From Paraglaciecola marina (GTDB lineage Bacteria > Pseudomonadota > Gammaproteobacteria > Enterobacterales > Alteromonadaceae): 64,000 bases of DNA. Positions 16,119-24,859 of this stretch are shown piece by piece (position 1 is the first letter of the stretch; each line of letters opens with the position of its first letter). A program made the position numbers and the translations under genes. The notes beneath the pieces were generated by a model. The model searched no databases. It had not been told where the DNA came from and worked only from the letters and a program-made list of their open reading frames with translations. Where the stretch lies: the NCBI RefSeq assembly GCF_004360155.1, contig NZ_SAIS01000001.1, forward strand, positions 124,001 through 188,000. Reading direction: 5' to 3'.

Positions 16119-17429
16119 ATGACTAACCTGATCGCTCAATTAAGAAAACGTGAAACATCAGGTGTCTTAAAGACTTCAGTTCAACAGTCAGCTATAGCTG
16201 ACTTAATCACCAAAGCCTATAAAATTAGGAGTCAAGCGCCACAATTGGCTGCAAAGAAAGTGGCGATACTCCCTAGCCCTATAGAAGATTTAATTGTGGG
16301 TTTGTTAGCCTTTGACGGTTTTTGCGAAGCAATTTATTTATGCCCTGCTAACACTGCTTTGCCGCCAGTAGAAGATTTACACCTGTGGTCTTTTACTAGC
16401 GAACTCTCTGTAGAAGTTAAATCTACTACAACTAGCAAACAAACCACTTGGTATATGGCTACGTCGGGCACCACAGGCAAGCCTAAGTGGTTTGGTCACT
16501 CCTTTGAGGCTTTGACGGCTAGCATTAAATACAGTGATAACCTACAGAAGCAATCCTGGGGCTTATTGTATCAAGCCTATCGTTTTGCTGGTTTACAAGT
16601 GGTATTACAGGCGCTGTTAAGCTCTGCTGATCTAGTGGATGTGACAGGGCACGAACCAATAAATCAGGTAGAGCTGATGGCATTGCATCAGGTTACTGCT
16701 GTATCTGCAACGCCAAGTTTATGGCGACAACTTTTGATGACTCAGCAATTAGATACATTACCTTTAAGGCATATTACCTTAGGTGGTGAGATAGCCGAAC
16801 AAGCGCTACTGACTCAGTTGAGTCGCTTATTTCCCAAAGCAAAACTACGACATATTTATGCTTCAACTGAAGCAGGCGTTGGGTTTGTGGTAGCTGATGG
16901 TCAAGCTGGATTCCCAACAAAATGGCTTGATAACCCGAGCTTACCAATAGAGTTAGATATATCAGAGCAACATCATTTACTGGTTAAGCCTCAGTGTTCA
17001 GTAGAATCAGACGCTCCACTGCTACTTAACTCAAAAGGTTTTATGGATACCCAAGATAGAATTGAAATAATCGGCGACCGAGTTTTCTTTTTAGGAAGGG
17101 CCACTGGAGCCATTAATGTGGGCGGCAATAAAGCTTATCCAGAAAAGGTAGAGCAGGTGTTGTTAAGCTGTGACGCCATAAGCCAAGCTAGGGTGTATGC
17201 AAAGAAAAGTGCCATGATGGGAGAGTTGGTAGCCGCTGATGTTGTGCTGCGAAGTGATCCTTTAATAACTCAAAGTGATGTTAGTATGATAAAACTACAA
17301 ATTCTAAAAGAATGTAAAAAACAATTGCAACGCTTTGAAATTCCTACCAAAATCTCATTTGTTGATAATGTGGCGTATAACCCAAGTGGCAAACTTAATA
17401 GACAATCAATCGGGAAACAGCATGACTGA
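16119..17429 (+). CDS. AMP-forming acyl ligase (436 aa)
   Basis: ANL-superfamily enzyme. The adenylate motif is MATSGTTGKPKWFGHS (residues 112-127), followed by YASTEAGVGFVV and the hinge RIEIIGDRVFFLGRATGAINVGG; the C-terminal lysine region NPSGKLNRQSI is intact. It is somewhat short for the family. Located directly after the acyl carrier protein, it is expected to load a carboxylic acid on to that carrier. Substrate unknown. Confidence 0.88.
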   Translation: MTNLIAQLRKRETSGVLKTSVQQSAIADLITKAYKIRSQAPQLAAKKVAILPSPIEDLIVGLLAFDGFCEAIYLCPANTALPPVEDLHLWSFTSELSVEVKSTTTSKQTTWYMATSGTTGKPKWFGHSFEALTASIKYSDNLQKQSWGLLYQAYRFAGLQVVLQALLSSADLVDVTGHEPINQVELMALHQVTAVSATPSLWRQLLMTQQLDTLPLRHITLGGEIAEQALLTQLSRLFPKAKLRHIYASTEAGVGFVVADGQAGFPTKWLDNPSLPIELDISEQHHLLVKPQCSVESDAPLLLNSKGFMDTQDRIEIIGDRVFFLGRATGAINVGGNKAYPEKVEQVLLSCDAISQARVYAKKSAMMGELVAADVVLRSDPLITQSDVSMIKLQILKECKKQLQRFEIPTKISFVDNVAYNPSGKLNRQSIGKQHD

Positions 17430-18147
17430 GTACGTGATAGTAACGGGTGCAAGTAAAGGGTTGGGCTTTGCTATTTGTGAACAAGCTGTAGCACTAGGTT
17501 ATAAGGTAGTTGCCCTTGCTAGAAGCTTTTCAGAGCCTTTAAAAACGCTACAACAAAATTACCCAGATTTTGTCCATTATCACAGTGCTGATTTAGCTGA
17601 TTTAGAGCAGATAGCGCCTCTTTGTAAGCAAATAATCTCGCAGTATGGTCGCCCTTATGGGTTAATTAATAATGCAGCTGCTGGCCATGATGGCGTGCTC
17701 GCGACTATGCCTAATTCTGCTATTGAGCATTTAATGCAACTGAATATTCAAGCTCCTATTTTAATGAGCAAATACTTAGTGCGTTCAATGATGTTGAATC
17801 GCAAAGGACGCATTATCAATATCTCGTCCATCATAGCTAAAACTGGTTTTAATGGTTTAAGTGTCTACGGAGCAAGTAAAGCTGCTCTTGAAGGGTTTAG
17901 TAAGTCCCTTGCAAGAGAGGTAGGTAAAGCAGGTATCACAGTGAACTGCGTAGCCCCCGGATACATGCAAACTGATATGACCAGCAGTTTGCAAGGTGAC
18001 AAATTAGAGAGCGTTAAAAGGCGTAGCCCCCTTGGTAAATTAGCCACGGTTGAAGATGCCGCTGCTATGGTGATGTATTTACTAAGTGAGCAAGCTAAAT
18101 CAATAACCGGAGCCGTAATGACAGTTGATGCAGGTAGTACGGCTTAA
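17422..18147 (+). CDS. FabG-like short-chain dehydrogenase (241 aa)
   Basis: Classical SDR with TGASKGLGFAI (NAD(P) binding), NNAAAGHDG, the catalytic Ser in NISSIIAKTG, Tyr-x-x-x-Lys in YGASKAALEGF and APGYMQTDM. The ATG at 17422 is chosen over the upstream in-frame ATG at 17335 because it gives the standard TEYVIVTGASKGLG start and overlaps the ligase end by eight bases. With the carrier protein and ligase it could reduce a carrier-bound 3-ketoacyl group, for instance to a hydroxybutyryl group. Confidence 0.9.
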   Translation: MTEYVIVTGASKGLGFAICEQAVALGYKVVALARSFSEPLKTLQQNYPDFVHYHSADLADLEQIAPLCKQIISQYGRPYGLINNAAAGHDGVLATMPNSAIEHLMQLNIQAPILMSKYLVRSMMLNRKGRIINISSIIAKTGFNGLSVYGASKAALEGFSKSLAREVGKAGITVNCVAPGYMQTDMTSSLQGDKLESVKRRSPLGKLATVEDAAAMVMYLLSEQAKSITGAVMTVDAGSTA

Positions 18148-18363
18148 AATAGATCAAACCTTTTAATATGCAGATTAAAAACGATTATGAATAATAGTCT
18201 GATTGAGACTCTCAGAGCAGATTAATGCTTTTCTATGGTTTGTCGATATTACTTAGAGACGCTCGGTAATTTAGCGGAGTTATTTTCAAATTACTGTGAT
18301 TTTCAGGATATCGAGTTATGCATGTAAAATTAATATATATAGAATGAAGTTGTGAGACACACT
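18148..18363. other. Spacer between the pse operon and the glycan island
   Basis: About 215 AT-rich bases without a gene. It is the first clear gap after 9.2 kb and probably holds the promoter of the island. No promoter motif is convincing and no terminator was found. Confidence 0.4.
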
Positions 18364-19263
18364 ATGGTTGAAAGTAGCAATAATAAACCAGTAGCCGTTA
18401 TTTTTGGGGCTAGCTCTTCTGGAAAGAGTGCCATTAATGTTGTCTCTGAATCATATGAGATTCTTGCTTTTATCGATAATTCTGCAGATAAACATGGTAC
18501 TAAATTAGCTAATGTTCCCGTTTTGGGAGCTAGCCAAATTCCGCAGCTTACATTTGATAAGATACTGATTGCTAGTGAGTTTTCTGAGAAAATTCATCAG
18601 CAGTTAACTAATGATTATTGTATTGATGCAGGTAAAATCCTTATTCTACCAAACCGAATTACTAAACCTATGCAGTTTGGTTTGGATGAATCGTTCCGCC
18701 AACAAAGCATTGAAATATTGTTACTCATCTGCACAAGTCTAAATAAATCAAAAGCAGCTTATTATATTGATGCGGGAACTCTGTTAGGTCTTTATCGAGA
18801 TGGTGCTCTTATTCCGTGGGACGATGACTTAGACATAGCCATACCTTCCACTTCATTGGAACATGTAAAGCAGATTATAACAGACTGTTTACATAGCTTA
18901 AGCACATTAACTGGCGAGCCATGGGAGCTTGTTGCTCATAAAAGTGAAGAATCTTATGGAGCGGTTCAAGCTGGTGACGTTCGAGGTTTAAAGTTAAAAA
19001 GTAAAAAAGTCGATACAAAGTTGCCAATGATGGACGTATTCGTCAAGTACATTAATGGTGATGTGATGGATTATACCTTGGCTTCTAGAGGTTTTAGAAT
19101 GCCAAGTGAGCATATACTTACACTTGAAACTATGGAATTTGCAGGAGGTACTATAAATATTCCTTCGAAGCCGGACTTATATCTAGAAAGGCATTATGGT
19201 GATTGGAAAACTCCAGTGAAAGATTGGTCATTGCAAGACGTAAAGTCTGCAACTGTATTTTGA
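18364..19263 (+). CDS. LicD-family phosphotransferase with N-terminal Rossmann-like domain
   Basis: Residues 1-95 form a small Rossmann-like nucleotide-binding domain (VAVIFGASSSGKSAINVV, then AFIDNSADKHGTKLANVPVL). The LicD/fukutin-type nucleotidyltransferase core follows: YIDAGTLLGLYRDGALIPWD with the metal-binding DDDLDIA. The C-terminus ends LERHYGDWKTPVKDWS, the usual LicD end. LicD proteins transfer phosphocholine or similar phospho-groups from CDP donors to glycans. A GTG at 18352 is an alternative start. It is followed by a CDP-glycerol-type synthetase, which suggests glycerol-phosphate as the group transferred. Confidence 0.88.
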   Translation: MVESSNNKPVAVIFGASSSGKSAINVVSESYEILAFIDNSADKHGTKLANVPVLGASQIPQLTFDKILIASEFSEKIHQQLTNDYCIDAGKILILPNRITKPMQFGLDESFRQQSIEILLLICTSLNKSKAAYYIDAGTLLGLYRDGALIPWDDDLDIAIPSTSLEHVKQIITDCLHSLSTLTGEPWELVAHKSEESYGAVQAGDVRGLKLKSKKVDTKLPMMDVFVKYINGDVMDYTLASRGFRMPSEHILTLETMEFAGGTINIPSKPDLYLERHYGDWKTPVKDWSLQDVKSATVF

Positions 19264-19274
19264 TAGGGAACAAA

Positions 19275-19733
19275 ATGAGAACAATCATTACCTATGGCAC
19301 TTTCGACTTAATGCATATTGGTCATTTAAATTTATTAGAACGTTTAGCTGACATGGGTGACAAGTTAGTTGTTGGCGTTTCTACCGATGACTTTAACTTA
19401 AGCAAAGGTAAGCAATGTTTATATTCTTTTGAAGAACGAGCAAGAATAGTAGGTGCGCTTCAATGTGTAGATTTAGTTATACCTGAGTCATCATGGGAGC
19501 AGAAAGAACAAGATATTCAAACTTATCAAGCTGATATTTTTGGCATGGGTGACGATTGGGTTGGAAAGTTCGATCACCTGGCGCCTGCATGCAAAATTGT
19601 TTATTTACCTAGAACTCCAACTATATCCACCACCGAACTTAAGCGTTCGTTGGCAAAAATAGACCCCGTGGCCATTCAAAAGATTAAAAAAGGTTTAGAT
19701 GGAGTGTTGGATATAGTTAAGGCATTAGAATAG
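19275..19733 (+). CDS. tagD: Glycerol-3-phosphate cytidylyltransferase (TagD type)
   Basis: Makes CDP-glycerol from CTP and glycerol-3-phosphate. The nucleotidyltransferase signature TYGTFDLMHIGHLNLLERL (HxGH) is at residues 5-23 and the second motif RTPTISTTELK near residue 120. The 152-aa length fits. The ATG at 19275 follows AGGGAA and gives the conserved MRTIITYGTFD start. It lies between two LicD-family genes, which would be users of its product. Confidence 0.92.
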   Translation: MRTIITYGTFDLMHIGHLNLLERLADMGDKLVVGVSTDDFNLSKGKQCLYSFEERARIVGALQCVDLVIPESSWEQKEQDIQTYQADIFGMGDDWVGKFDHLAPACKIVYLPRTPTISTTELKRSLAKIDPVAIQKIKKGLDGVLDIVKALE

Positions 19734-19737
19734 AAAT

Positions 19738-20802
19738 ATGGCTTACCAACTTAACAAGATTTATTCAGATTACGCTAATGTGCATAAAGTTTGTAGAGAG
19801 GTCTTAGATGTATCTGATAAAGTTGGGATCCAATCTGTATTAATAGGAGGCTCTCTTCTAGGAATGGTTCGAGATGGTGATTTTTTACCTTGGGATAAAG
19901 ATCTAGATTTTGCAGTTTTCGAAGATGATATTGATAAAACCCTAGCCCTAGAACAAAACTATAGAAAACTTGGATATGAGTGTCGAGTGCACCGACTAGG
20001 TGTACGCCAGTCTGACGAATTGCAAGAAGGGTTGTGTTTAATAAATGACTTGAGTTTGGCATTGCAAACCGAGTCTATTGAACATTGTTTGATTGGTGGT
20101 GCGTTACTGAATTTATATCGAGATGGCGAACTATTTTCAGAGATTGATACGCTCGGAGTGTTGTTAAAAACTGAAATCAATATAGAGCAACTGATAGAAA
20201 CGTTATTACAATTTGGGACTGTTTTTAAAAACATTGAAAATGAAGACCTAAAAGGTATTTCTCTAGTGACTAAAAGTTGGCGAGTAAACTTTTTTATTCA
20301 AGTTGAGTTGGATGGGAAGTATGGCTGGCGAGACTTAAACTGTGAGCATTGGTTTGATGCTGCATTTTTCCCTGCTGAAAAACATGAGTTAGACGAAAGA
20401 ATCTATTTTTCACCAAATAATCCTAGCCAATTTTTGTTAAGTCGATTTGGAGCTAAATGGACACAAAAACCAAAGGCTAAGTTTTCAGAGGGGAGAGTGG
20501 TTGGTTCTGTGCAGCTTTATAAAGAAGGCGTAATGTTTGATTTTATTATGCATTATGTAAGGGGGGATAAAACCTATTGGTATGAACCTGCTGCAAACGT
20601 AATTAGTACTAAAGGGTTTCTGCCTTGCTCAGTTAAATCAACTAAGGCCGGAAATATGTTGTTTCCAGATTGCCCTGAAATATTTTTAGAAGAGCACTAT
20701 GGGAATTGGAGAGTGCCAGTGAAAACCTGGGATGGCGCGGTAGATAACCCAACAATTATTCCTTCTGAATATGCAATGCAGAAAATTTTGAATGAACAAT
20801 AA
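19738..20802 (+). CDS. LicD-family protein with nested duplicate domain (354 aa)
   Basis: The first nucleotidyltransferase core is at residues 30-60 (VLIGGSLLGMVRDGDFLPWD then KDLDFAV). A second, degenerate core lies at 113-143 (CLIGGALLNLYRDGELFSEI, lacking the paired acidic motif) and is followed by a C-terminal-type segment ending LLSRFGAKWTQKP (residue 245). The real LicD C-terminal part then resumes (VQLYKEGVMFDFIMHYVRGD, ending LEEHYGNWRVPVKTWD). It therefore looks like one LicD module inserted inside another. Probably transfers a phospho-group on to the flagellar glycan; the inserted copy is likely structural. Confidence 0.85.
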   Translation: MAYQLNKIYSDYANVHKVCREVLDVSDKVGIQSVLIGGSLLGMVRDGDFLPWDKDLDFAVFEDDIDKTLALEQNYRKLGYECRVHRLGVRQSDELQEGLCLINDLSLALQTESIEHCLIGGALLNLYRDGELFSEIDTLGVLLKTEINIEQLIETLLQFGTVFKNIENEDLKGISLVTKSWRVNFFIQVELDGKYGWRDLNCEHWFDAAFFPAEKHELDERIYFSPNNPSQFLLSRFGAKWTQKPKAKFSEGRVVGSVQLYKEGVMFDFIMHYVRGDKTYWYEPAANVISTKGFLPCSVKSTKAGNMLFPDCPEIFLEEHYGNWRVPVKTWDGAVDNPTIIPSEYAMQKILNEQ

Positions 20803-21943
20803 GTCCCAATCAAATACTTGTGTACCTCTAGTTTCGGTCATAGTACCTAATTACAACCATTACGATTACCTTGAGCAGCGGTTGCAGTCTATTGCTAAAC
20901 AGACTTATTCTAATTTGGAAATTATCCTGTTGGATGACGCAAGCTCTGATAAGAGCGTGAGTCGGTTAGAAGAGTTTTCACTATCAGATGCAAGGGTTAA
21001 AACTTTTATTAAGAACTCTGATAATTCAGGGAGCGCTTTTGTACAATGGATTAAAGGAGTTGAGCAAGCATCGGGAAAGTATCTTTGGATTGCGGAGTCA
21101 GATGATTGTAGTGATTTACATTTTATTGAATGTTTAGTTGAACAACTTGAACAACAACCTAAAGCTGCACTGGCTTATTGTCATTCGAATTGGATAGACG
21201 CTGAAAGTAACCCTTTAGGATTAATGGATATACATGTACCTTATTTTAAGGAAAATTATTGGCTTACTGATTTTTGTCTTGACGGTGATGAGGTTAACCG
21301 AAATCTTATGCCCTATAGGAACGTAGTCAGAAATGCTTCATCAGCATTATTTAGGATTACGCCATTTAAGGCTGCGTTAAAGGGGGTATCGCCAAGCGGC
21401 AGAATTGACGATTGGTTGTTTTATGTTCTCTTGTTAAAGGGAAACATTCTGTGCTTCGTTAACCGAGAATTGAATTTTTGTCGATTGCACTCCGGTAATT
21501 TCAGCCGTTCCTTAACTAGTCAAAGTTATGTCTCAAACATCAAACAAAGAATTGGTGTGTTTCGAAAAATAATTGCTGAGTATCCTGATGGTGTTAATAG
21601 CGTGGAGCCGGCCTTAAAAATATTGTGGCGAAATCGTTTTAAATATAAATCAGTAGATACGTTAATAACGCGACATCAGAGCTTTGGTACTTACGCTCTC
21701 TATGGTTTTAATGATTTGAGTAAATACTTCATCAGTCGATGTACTAGTAAACCTTTAGTTATTTTTGATAAAAAAATTATAGACTCTAGTTATTCTGGTA
21801 CATCCCTATCACGGGTTGATGATTTTGATTTGGTTCAATTAGATACAGTCATTGTGATGTCTATCTATTATCAAGTTCAAATGCGGAAAATATTGCAAAG
21901 TTTAGGTTTTAAAGGTCGAGTTCTTTGTCTGGAGGTAAAATGA
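20792..21943 (+). CDS. GT2 glycosyltransferase with C-terminal Rossmann-like domain
   Basis: The N-terminal GT-A domain has VSVIVPNYNHYDYLEQRLQS, ILLDDASSDKS and the metal-binding WIAESDDCSD. From about residue 295 a separate domain (GTYALYGFNDLSKYFI, VIFDKKIIDSS, LDTVIVMSI) resembles the small nucleotide-binding domain fused to other enzymes of this island. It overlaps the LicD gene by 11 bases and the next gene by four. Probably adds a sugar to the flagellin glycan. Acceptor unknown. Confidence 0.88.
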   Translation: MNNKSQSNTCVPLVSVIVPNYNHYDYLEQRLQSIAKQTYSNLEIILLDDASSDKSVSRLEEFSLSDARVKTFIKNSDNSGSAFVQWIKGVEQASGKYLWIAESDDCSDLHFIECLVEQLEQQPKAALAYCHSNWIDAESNPLGLMDIHVPYFKENYWLTDFCLDGDEVNRNLMPYRNVVRNASSALFRITPFKAALKGVSPSGRIDDWLFYVLLLKGNILCFVNRELNFCRLHSGNFSRSLTSQSYVSNIKQRIGVFRKIIAEYPDGVNSVEPALKILWRNRFKYKSVDTLITRHQSFGTYALYGFNDLSKYFISRCTSKPLVIFDKKIIDSSYSGTSLSRVDDFDLVQLDTVIVMSIYYQVQMRKILQSLGFKGRVLCLEVK

Positions 21944-23331
21944 TCGTTTTTACAAGTATAAATACTGGATACCTAGACAAAGCGTTAGTGTTAGCAGAAT
22001 CTGTTAAACGTTGGCATCCCGACGCTTCTTTTCATATTGTACTGGCCGATTATAAAGAGGGTAATCAATATATTTGTGAATTAGTCGATCATGTTGAGTT
22101 TCTAGAAGAGTTTGAGTTTGGATTAGATAAAGCTTTTCTGTTTCAACACAATGTTGTTGAACTATGTACATTAGTAAAACCTATTTATGCGGCTAAATTG
22201 GCAAACAATCATAAAGGTAGACATATAGTTTATCTCGATCCTGACACTATGCTGTTTTCACCAATGGGTATCGTAGTTGAAGCTCACAGCGAGTCAGACG
22301 TTTTATTAACTCCTCATTTATTAACTCCACCTTCAAGTCATGCTCATATCGTTGAATCTGAATATAGTGCGCTACAACATGGATTGTATAATTTAGGATT
22401 TTTTTCTTGTGTTGGTGGAGATAACGCGAGCTTATTTTTCAATTGGTGGGGTGACCGATTAAAGCATATTTGTTCAACGGTAAAGGAAAATGGTTTATTT
22501 ACTGACCAAAAAATTGTCGATATTGCACCTATTTACTTTAATTTTATCGGCATACTTAAAAGTAAAAGCTTAAATGTTGCTACATGGAATTTATTTGAAC
22601 GGCCACTAGTTTGTGAAAATTCTCAATTTTTTATTGAAAATCAACCACTTGTTTTCTACCATTTTACTGGTTTTGATTCTGGAGCCGGCCAACGTAAAAT
22701 TGATCAACACCATACAAAAAACCAAGCATTGGAAATATTGTGGCAGCATTATCACCAACAATTAAGTAAACAAAGCACCAAAGTATTAGGCAGTACTCAG
22801 TGGTGTTTTGCTAACTTTGAAGATGGGCAGCCCATCCCCAATAAAGCAAGACAATATTTTCGATATTGTGTTGAGAATAAACATGACTTTCCTAACCCCT
22901 TTTCTACTCAATTTCAGACCCTTTGGGCTAACTCAATAGGTGCGCGATTGTTTGAACGTAGTGAAGAACAAGGAAGAAAATATTTAAAGAGCATTTCAAC
23001 GTTTTCCCATGCTCATAACTTTGACTTAAAGGGAGTAATGCAGCAACTGCAAACTTTAGAAAAGCATCATGGTTGCGCGAGAGTGTTTCTGTGGGGATAT
23101 AATGAATATGCTCAACAGGTTGAGTCAACATTTTATGCTCAGTCAATGCAGTTTGAGCATGCCTACGTAATTGATAAAAATTTGCCCGAGAATGATAGGG
23201 TGATTGACCCAACGTCTTCTACTTTTCTTAAATCAGACATCATTGTTGTGTGTGCTATTAGCGCTAAAAACGATATTCTAAGTCTGATCAAAACCCAGAA
23301 AATCCCCGCCCATGTTTTATCAATTGGTTAG
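21940..23331 (+). CDS. Putative glycosyltransferase with C-terminal Rossmann-like domain (463 aa)
   Basis: N-terminal part is a nucleotide-diphospho-sugar transferase-like fold: IVFTSINTGYLDKALVLAES at the start and HIVYLDPDTMLF (DxD motif) near residue 100. From about residue 378 a Rossmann-like module follows (RVFLWGYNEYAQQVES, AYVIDKNLPEND, SDIIVVCAI). The ATG at 21940 is preceded by GGAGG and overlaps the previous stop as ATGA. The family is not a standard named one; a role in flagellar glycan assembly is inferred from its operon. Confidence 0.8.
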   Translation: MIVFTSINTGYLDKALVLAESVKRWHPDASFHIVLADYKEGNQYICELVDHVEFLEEFEFGLDKAFLFQHNVVELCTLVKPIYAAKLANNHKGRHIVYLDPDTMLFSPMGIVVEAHSESDVLLTPHLLTPPSSHAHIVESEYSALQHGLYNLGFFSCVGGDNASLFFNWWGDRLKHICSTVKENGLFTDQKIVDIAPIYFNFIGILKSKSLNVATWNLFERPLVCENSQFFIENQPLVFYHFTGFDSGAGQRKIDQHHTKNQALEILWQHYHQQLSKQSTKVLGSTQWCFANFEDGQPIPNKARQYFRYCVENKHDFPNPFSTQFQTLWANSIGARLFERSEEQGRKYLKSISTFSHAHNFDLKGVMQQLQTLEKHHGCARVFLWGYNEYAQQVESTFYAQSMQFEHAYVIDKNLPENDRVIDPTSSTFLKSDIIVVCAISAKNDILSLIKTQKIPAHVLSIG

Positions 23332-24859
23332 AAAGCTACTTTATGCTTTATGCCTAAAAATAAATAAACCTCATTGGTTTCTACTTTGTCACCCTAGTAT
23401 TTGGTTTAGTCAAAACATTGTTGTGGTGGGCACTGGTAGCTTGGGTAAAAATGTTATTGCAGCGTTACTCAACACTAATAAAAACATATACATAATTGAT
23501 GATAAAGCCGCGAGATATGCTTATTCTATTTTGCAAATTGCTGTACTACCCTGGACAGATCTGGGCAAAGTTAAAAGCTTAAGAAGTTCAAATACTCGTT
23601 TTATTTTAACCATGTATGAAGGCGTGGATAATGCGAGAGAGCGTTTGCACGAGCTGAATGTCACCAAAGGCATTGTTAGTTTTTCAAAGGAGATGCGCCA
23701 TAATGGTCAAGTCGCCATTCGAAACCGATATGTTTCTCAATTGAAGGTACAAAGATTAAACGAAATACCACTTTGTTTACCGACCATTTATTCATACAGT
23801 ACTTTATTTGTAGAACACAATCTCGGTGGCGGAACCTATCATTTTTCTAAGCGACATATTCAGTCGAATTTACATAATTCTACAGTTTTAGTACTTACTT
23901 ATTGTGATGACGGCTTCCATCTAAGTGAATCTAAATCACCAGCATTGATCGCTTCTTTTTATTCCTTAGATATGCTCATGGAAAGTTTAAAAAGCATTAA
24001 ATTTAACCAATTAGTCCTCTCTAACCTGTTTGGATTTAATGCTCCTTTAAATGTTTTGCAGCGTTTGTTAGAACTAAGATATGAAGCCATTACTAGTTAT
24101 ATTCATGATTACTTTGCTATATGCCAATCCTATACTTTGTGGAATGAAAAGAACGAATATTGTCATTTACCTAGCCCCGATATATGCAACAGGTGTATTA
24201 GGCACAATAGAAATATTAATGATTCAAGCCTTTCTATTGAAACGTGGCGTTCAACGTGGTTGGATGTATTATTGAAATCAGACCAAGTTATTACGTTTTC
24301 TTCGGACTCACATCGTAAAATGAAGCAAACCTTTCCACAGCTGAATAACTTAATTGTGAGCCCTCACAGCTTGGATTACTTTCAACCAACCCATTTTTAT
24401 CAACAGAAGTGCGACATTAATTCAGTCTTAAATATTGGAATATTAGGTCCAGTTACTGCAAAAAAAGGTGAGTTGGCAATTAGAGAGCTGCATGAGTATA
24501 TTGTTAAAAATGATTTGAATACGAAGCTTATTATTATTGGCCGCGCTTCATCTGCTATATCTGAATTGAAGCATGTTACAGTTACGGGACCTTATGAAGT
24601 TGCTAATTTAGATAGGGTTTGTGCCAATCTAGAAATTAGTGTGTTTTTCTTTGCTTCCTTATGTCCTGAAACCTTTTCTTTTTCTGTTTCAGAAATTATC
24701 TCAATGAAATATCCAATTCTATGTTTTGATCTTGGTGCACAAGCCGATAAGGTAAAAGAGTATAAAAAAGGCAGTGTTATACCTTTGCATCGCAGTGGAG
24801 AAACCATGATTGTAGCGTTACAAGAAGCCGCAGGTTACGGAAAAACTCATGAAAAATAA
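23312..24859 (+). CDS. GT4-like glycosyltransferase with N-terminal Rossmann-like domain (515 aa)
   Basis: Residues 33-130 form a small nucleotide-binding domain (NIVVVGTGSLGKNVIAALL, IYIIDDKAAR). The rest is GT-B type: an acceptor domain with YIHDYFAICQSYTLWN and a CNRC pair near residue 290, and a donor domain with NIGILGPVTAKKGELAIREL, KLIIIGRA and CPETFSFSVSEIISM (the E-x7-E-like GT4 motif). It overlaps the preceding gene by 20 bases and the next by 11. The start ATG lacks a strong ribosome site, consistent with coupled translation. Confidence 0.83.
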   Translation: MFYQLVRKLLYALCLKINKPHWFLLCHPSIWFSQNIVVVGTGSLGKNVIAALLNTNKNIYIIDDKAARYAYSILQIAVLPWTDLGKVKSLRSSNTRFILTMYEGVDNARERLHELNVTKGIVSFSKEMRHNGQVAIRNRYVSQLKVQRLNEIPLCLPTIYSYSTLFVEHNLGGGTYHFSKRHIQSNLHNSTVLVLTYCDDGFHLSESKSPALIASFYSLDMLMESLKSIKFNQLVLSNLFGFNAPLNVLQRLLELRYEAITSYIHDYFAICQSYTLWNEKNEYCHLPSPDICNRCIRHNRNINDSSLSIETWRSTWLDVLLKSDQVITFSSDSHRKMKQTFPQLNNLIVSPHSLDYFQPTHFYQQKCDINSVLNIGILGPVTAKKGELAIRELHEYIVKNDLNTKLIIIGRASSAISELKHVTVTGPYEVANLDRVCANLEISVFFFASLCPETFSFSVSEIISMKYPILCFDLGAQADKVKEYKKGSVIPLHRSGETMIVALQEAAGYGKTHEK

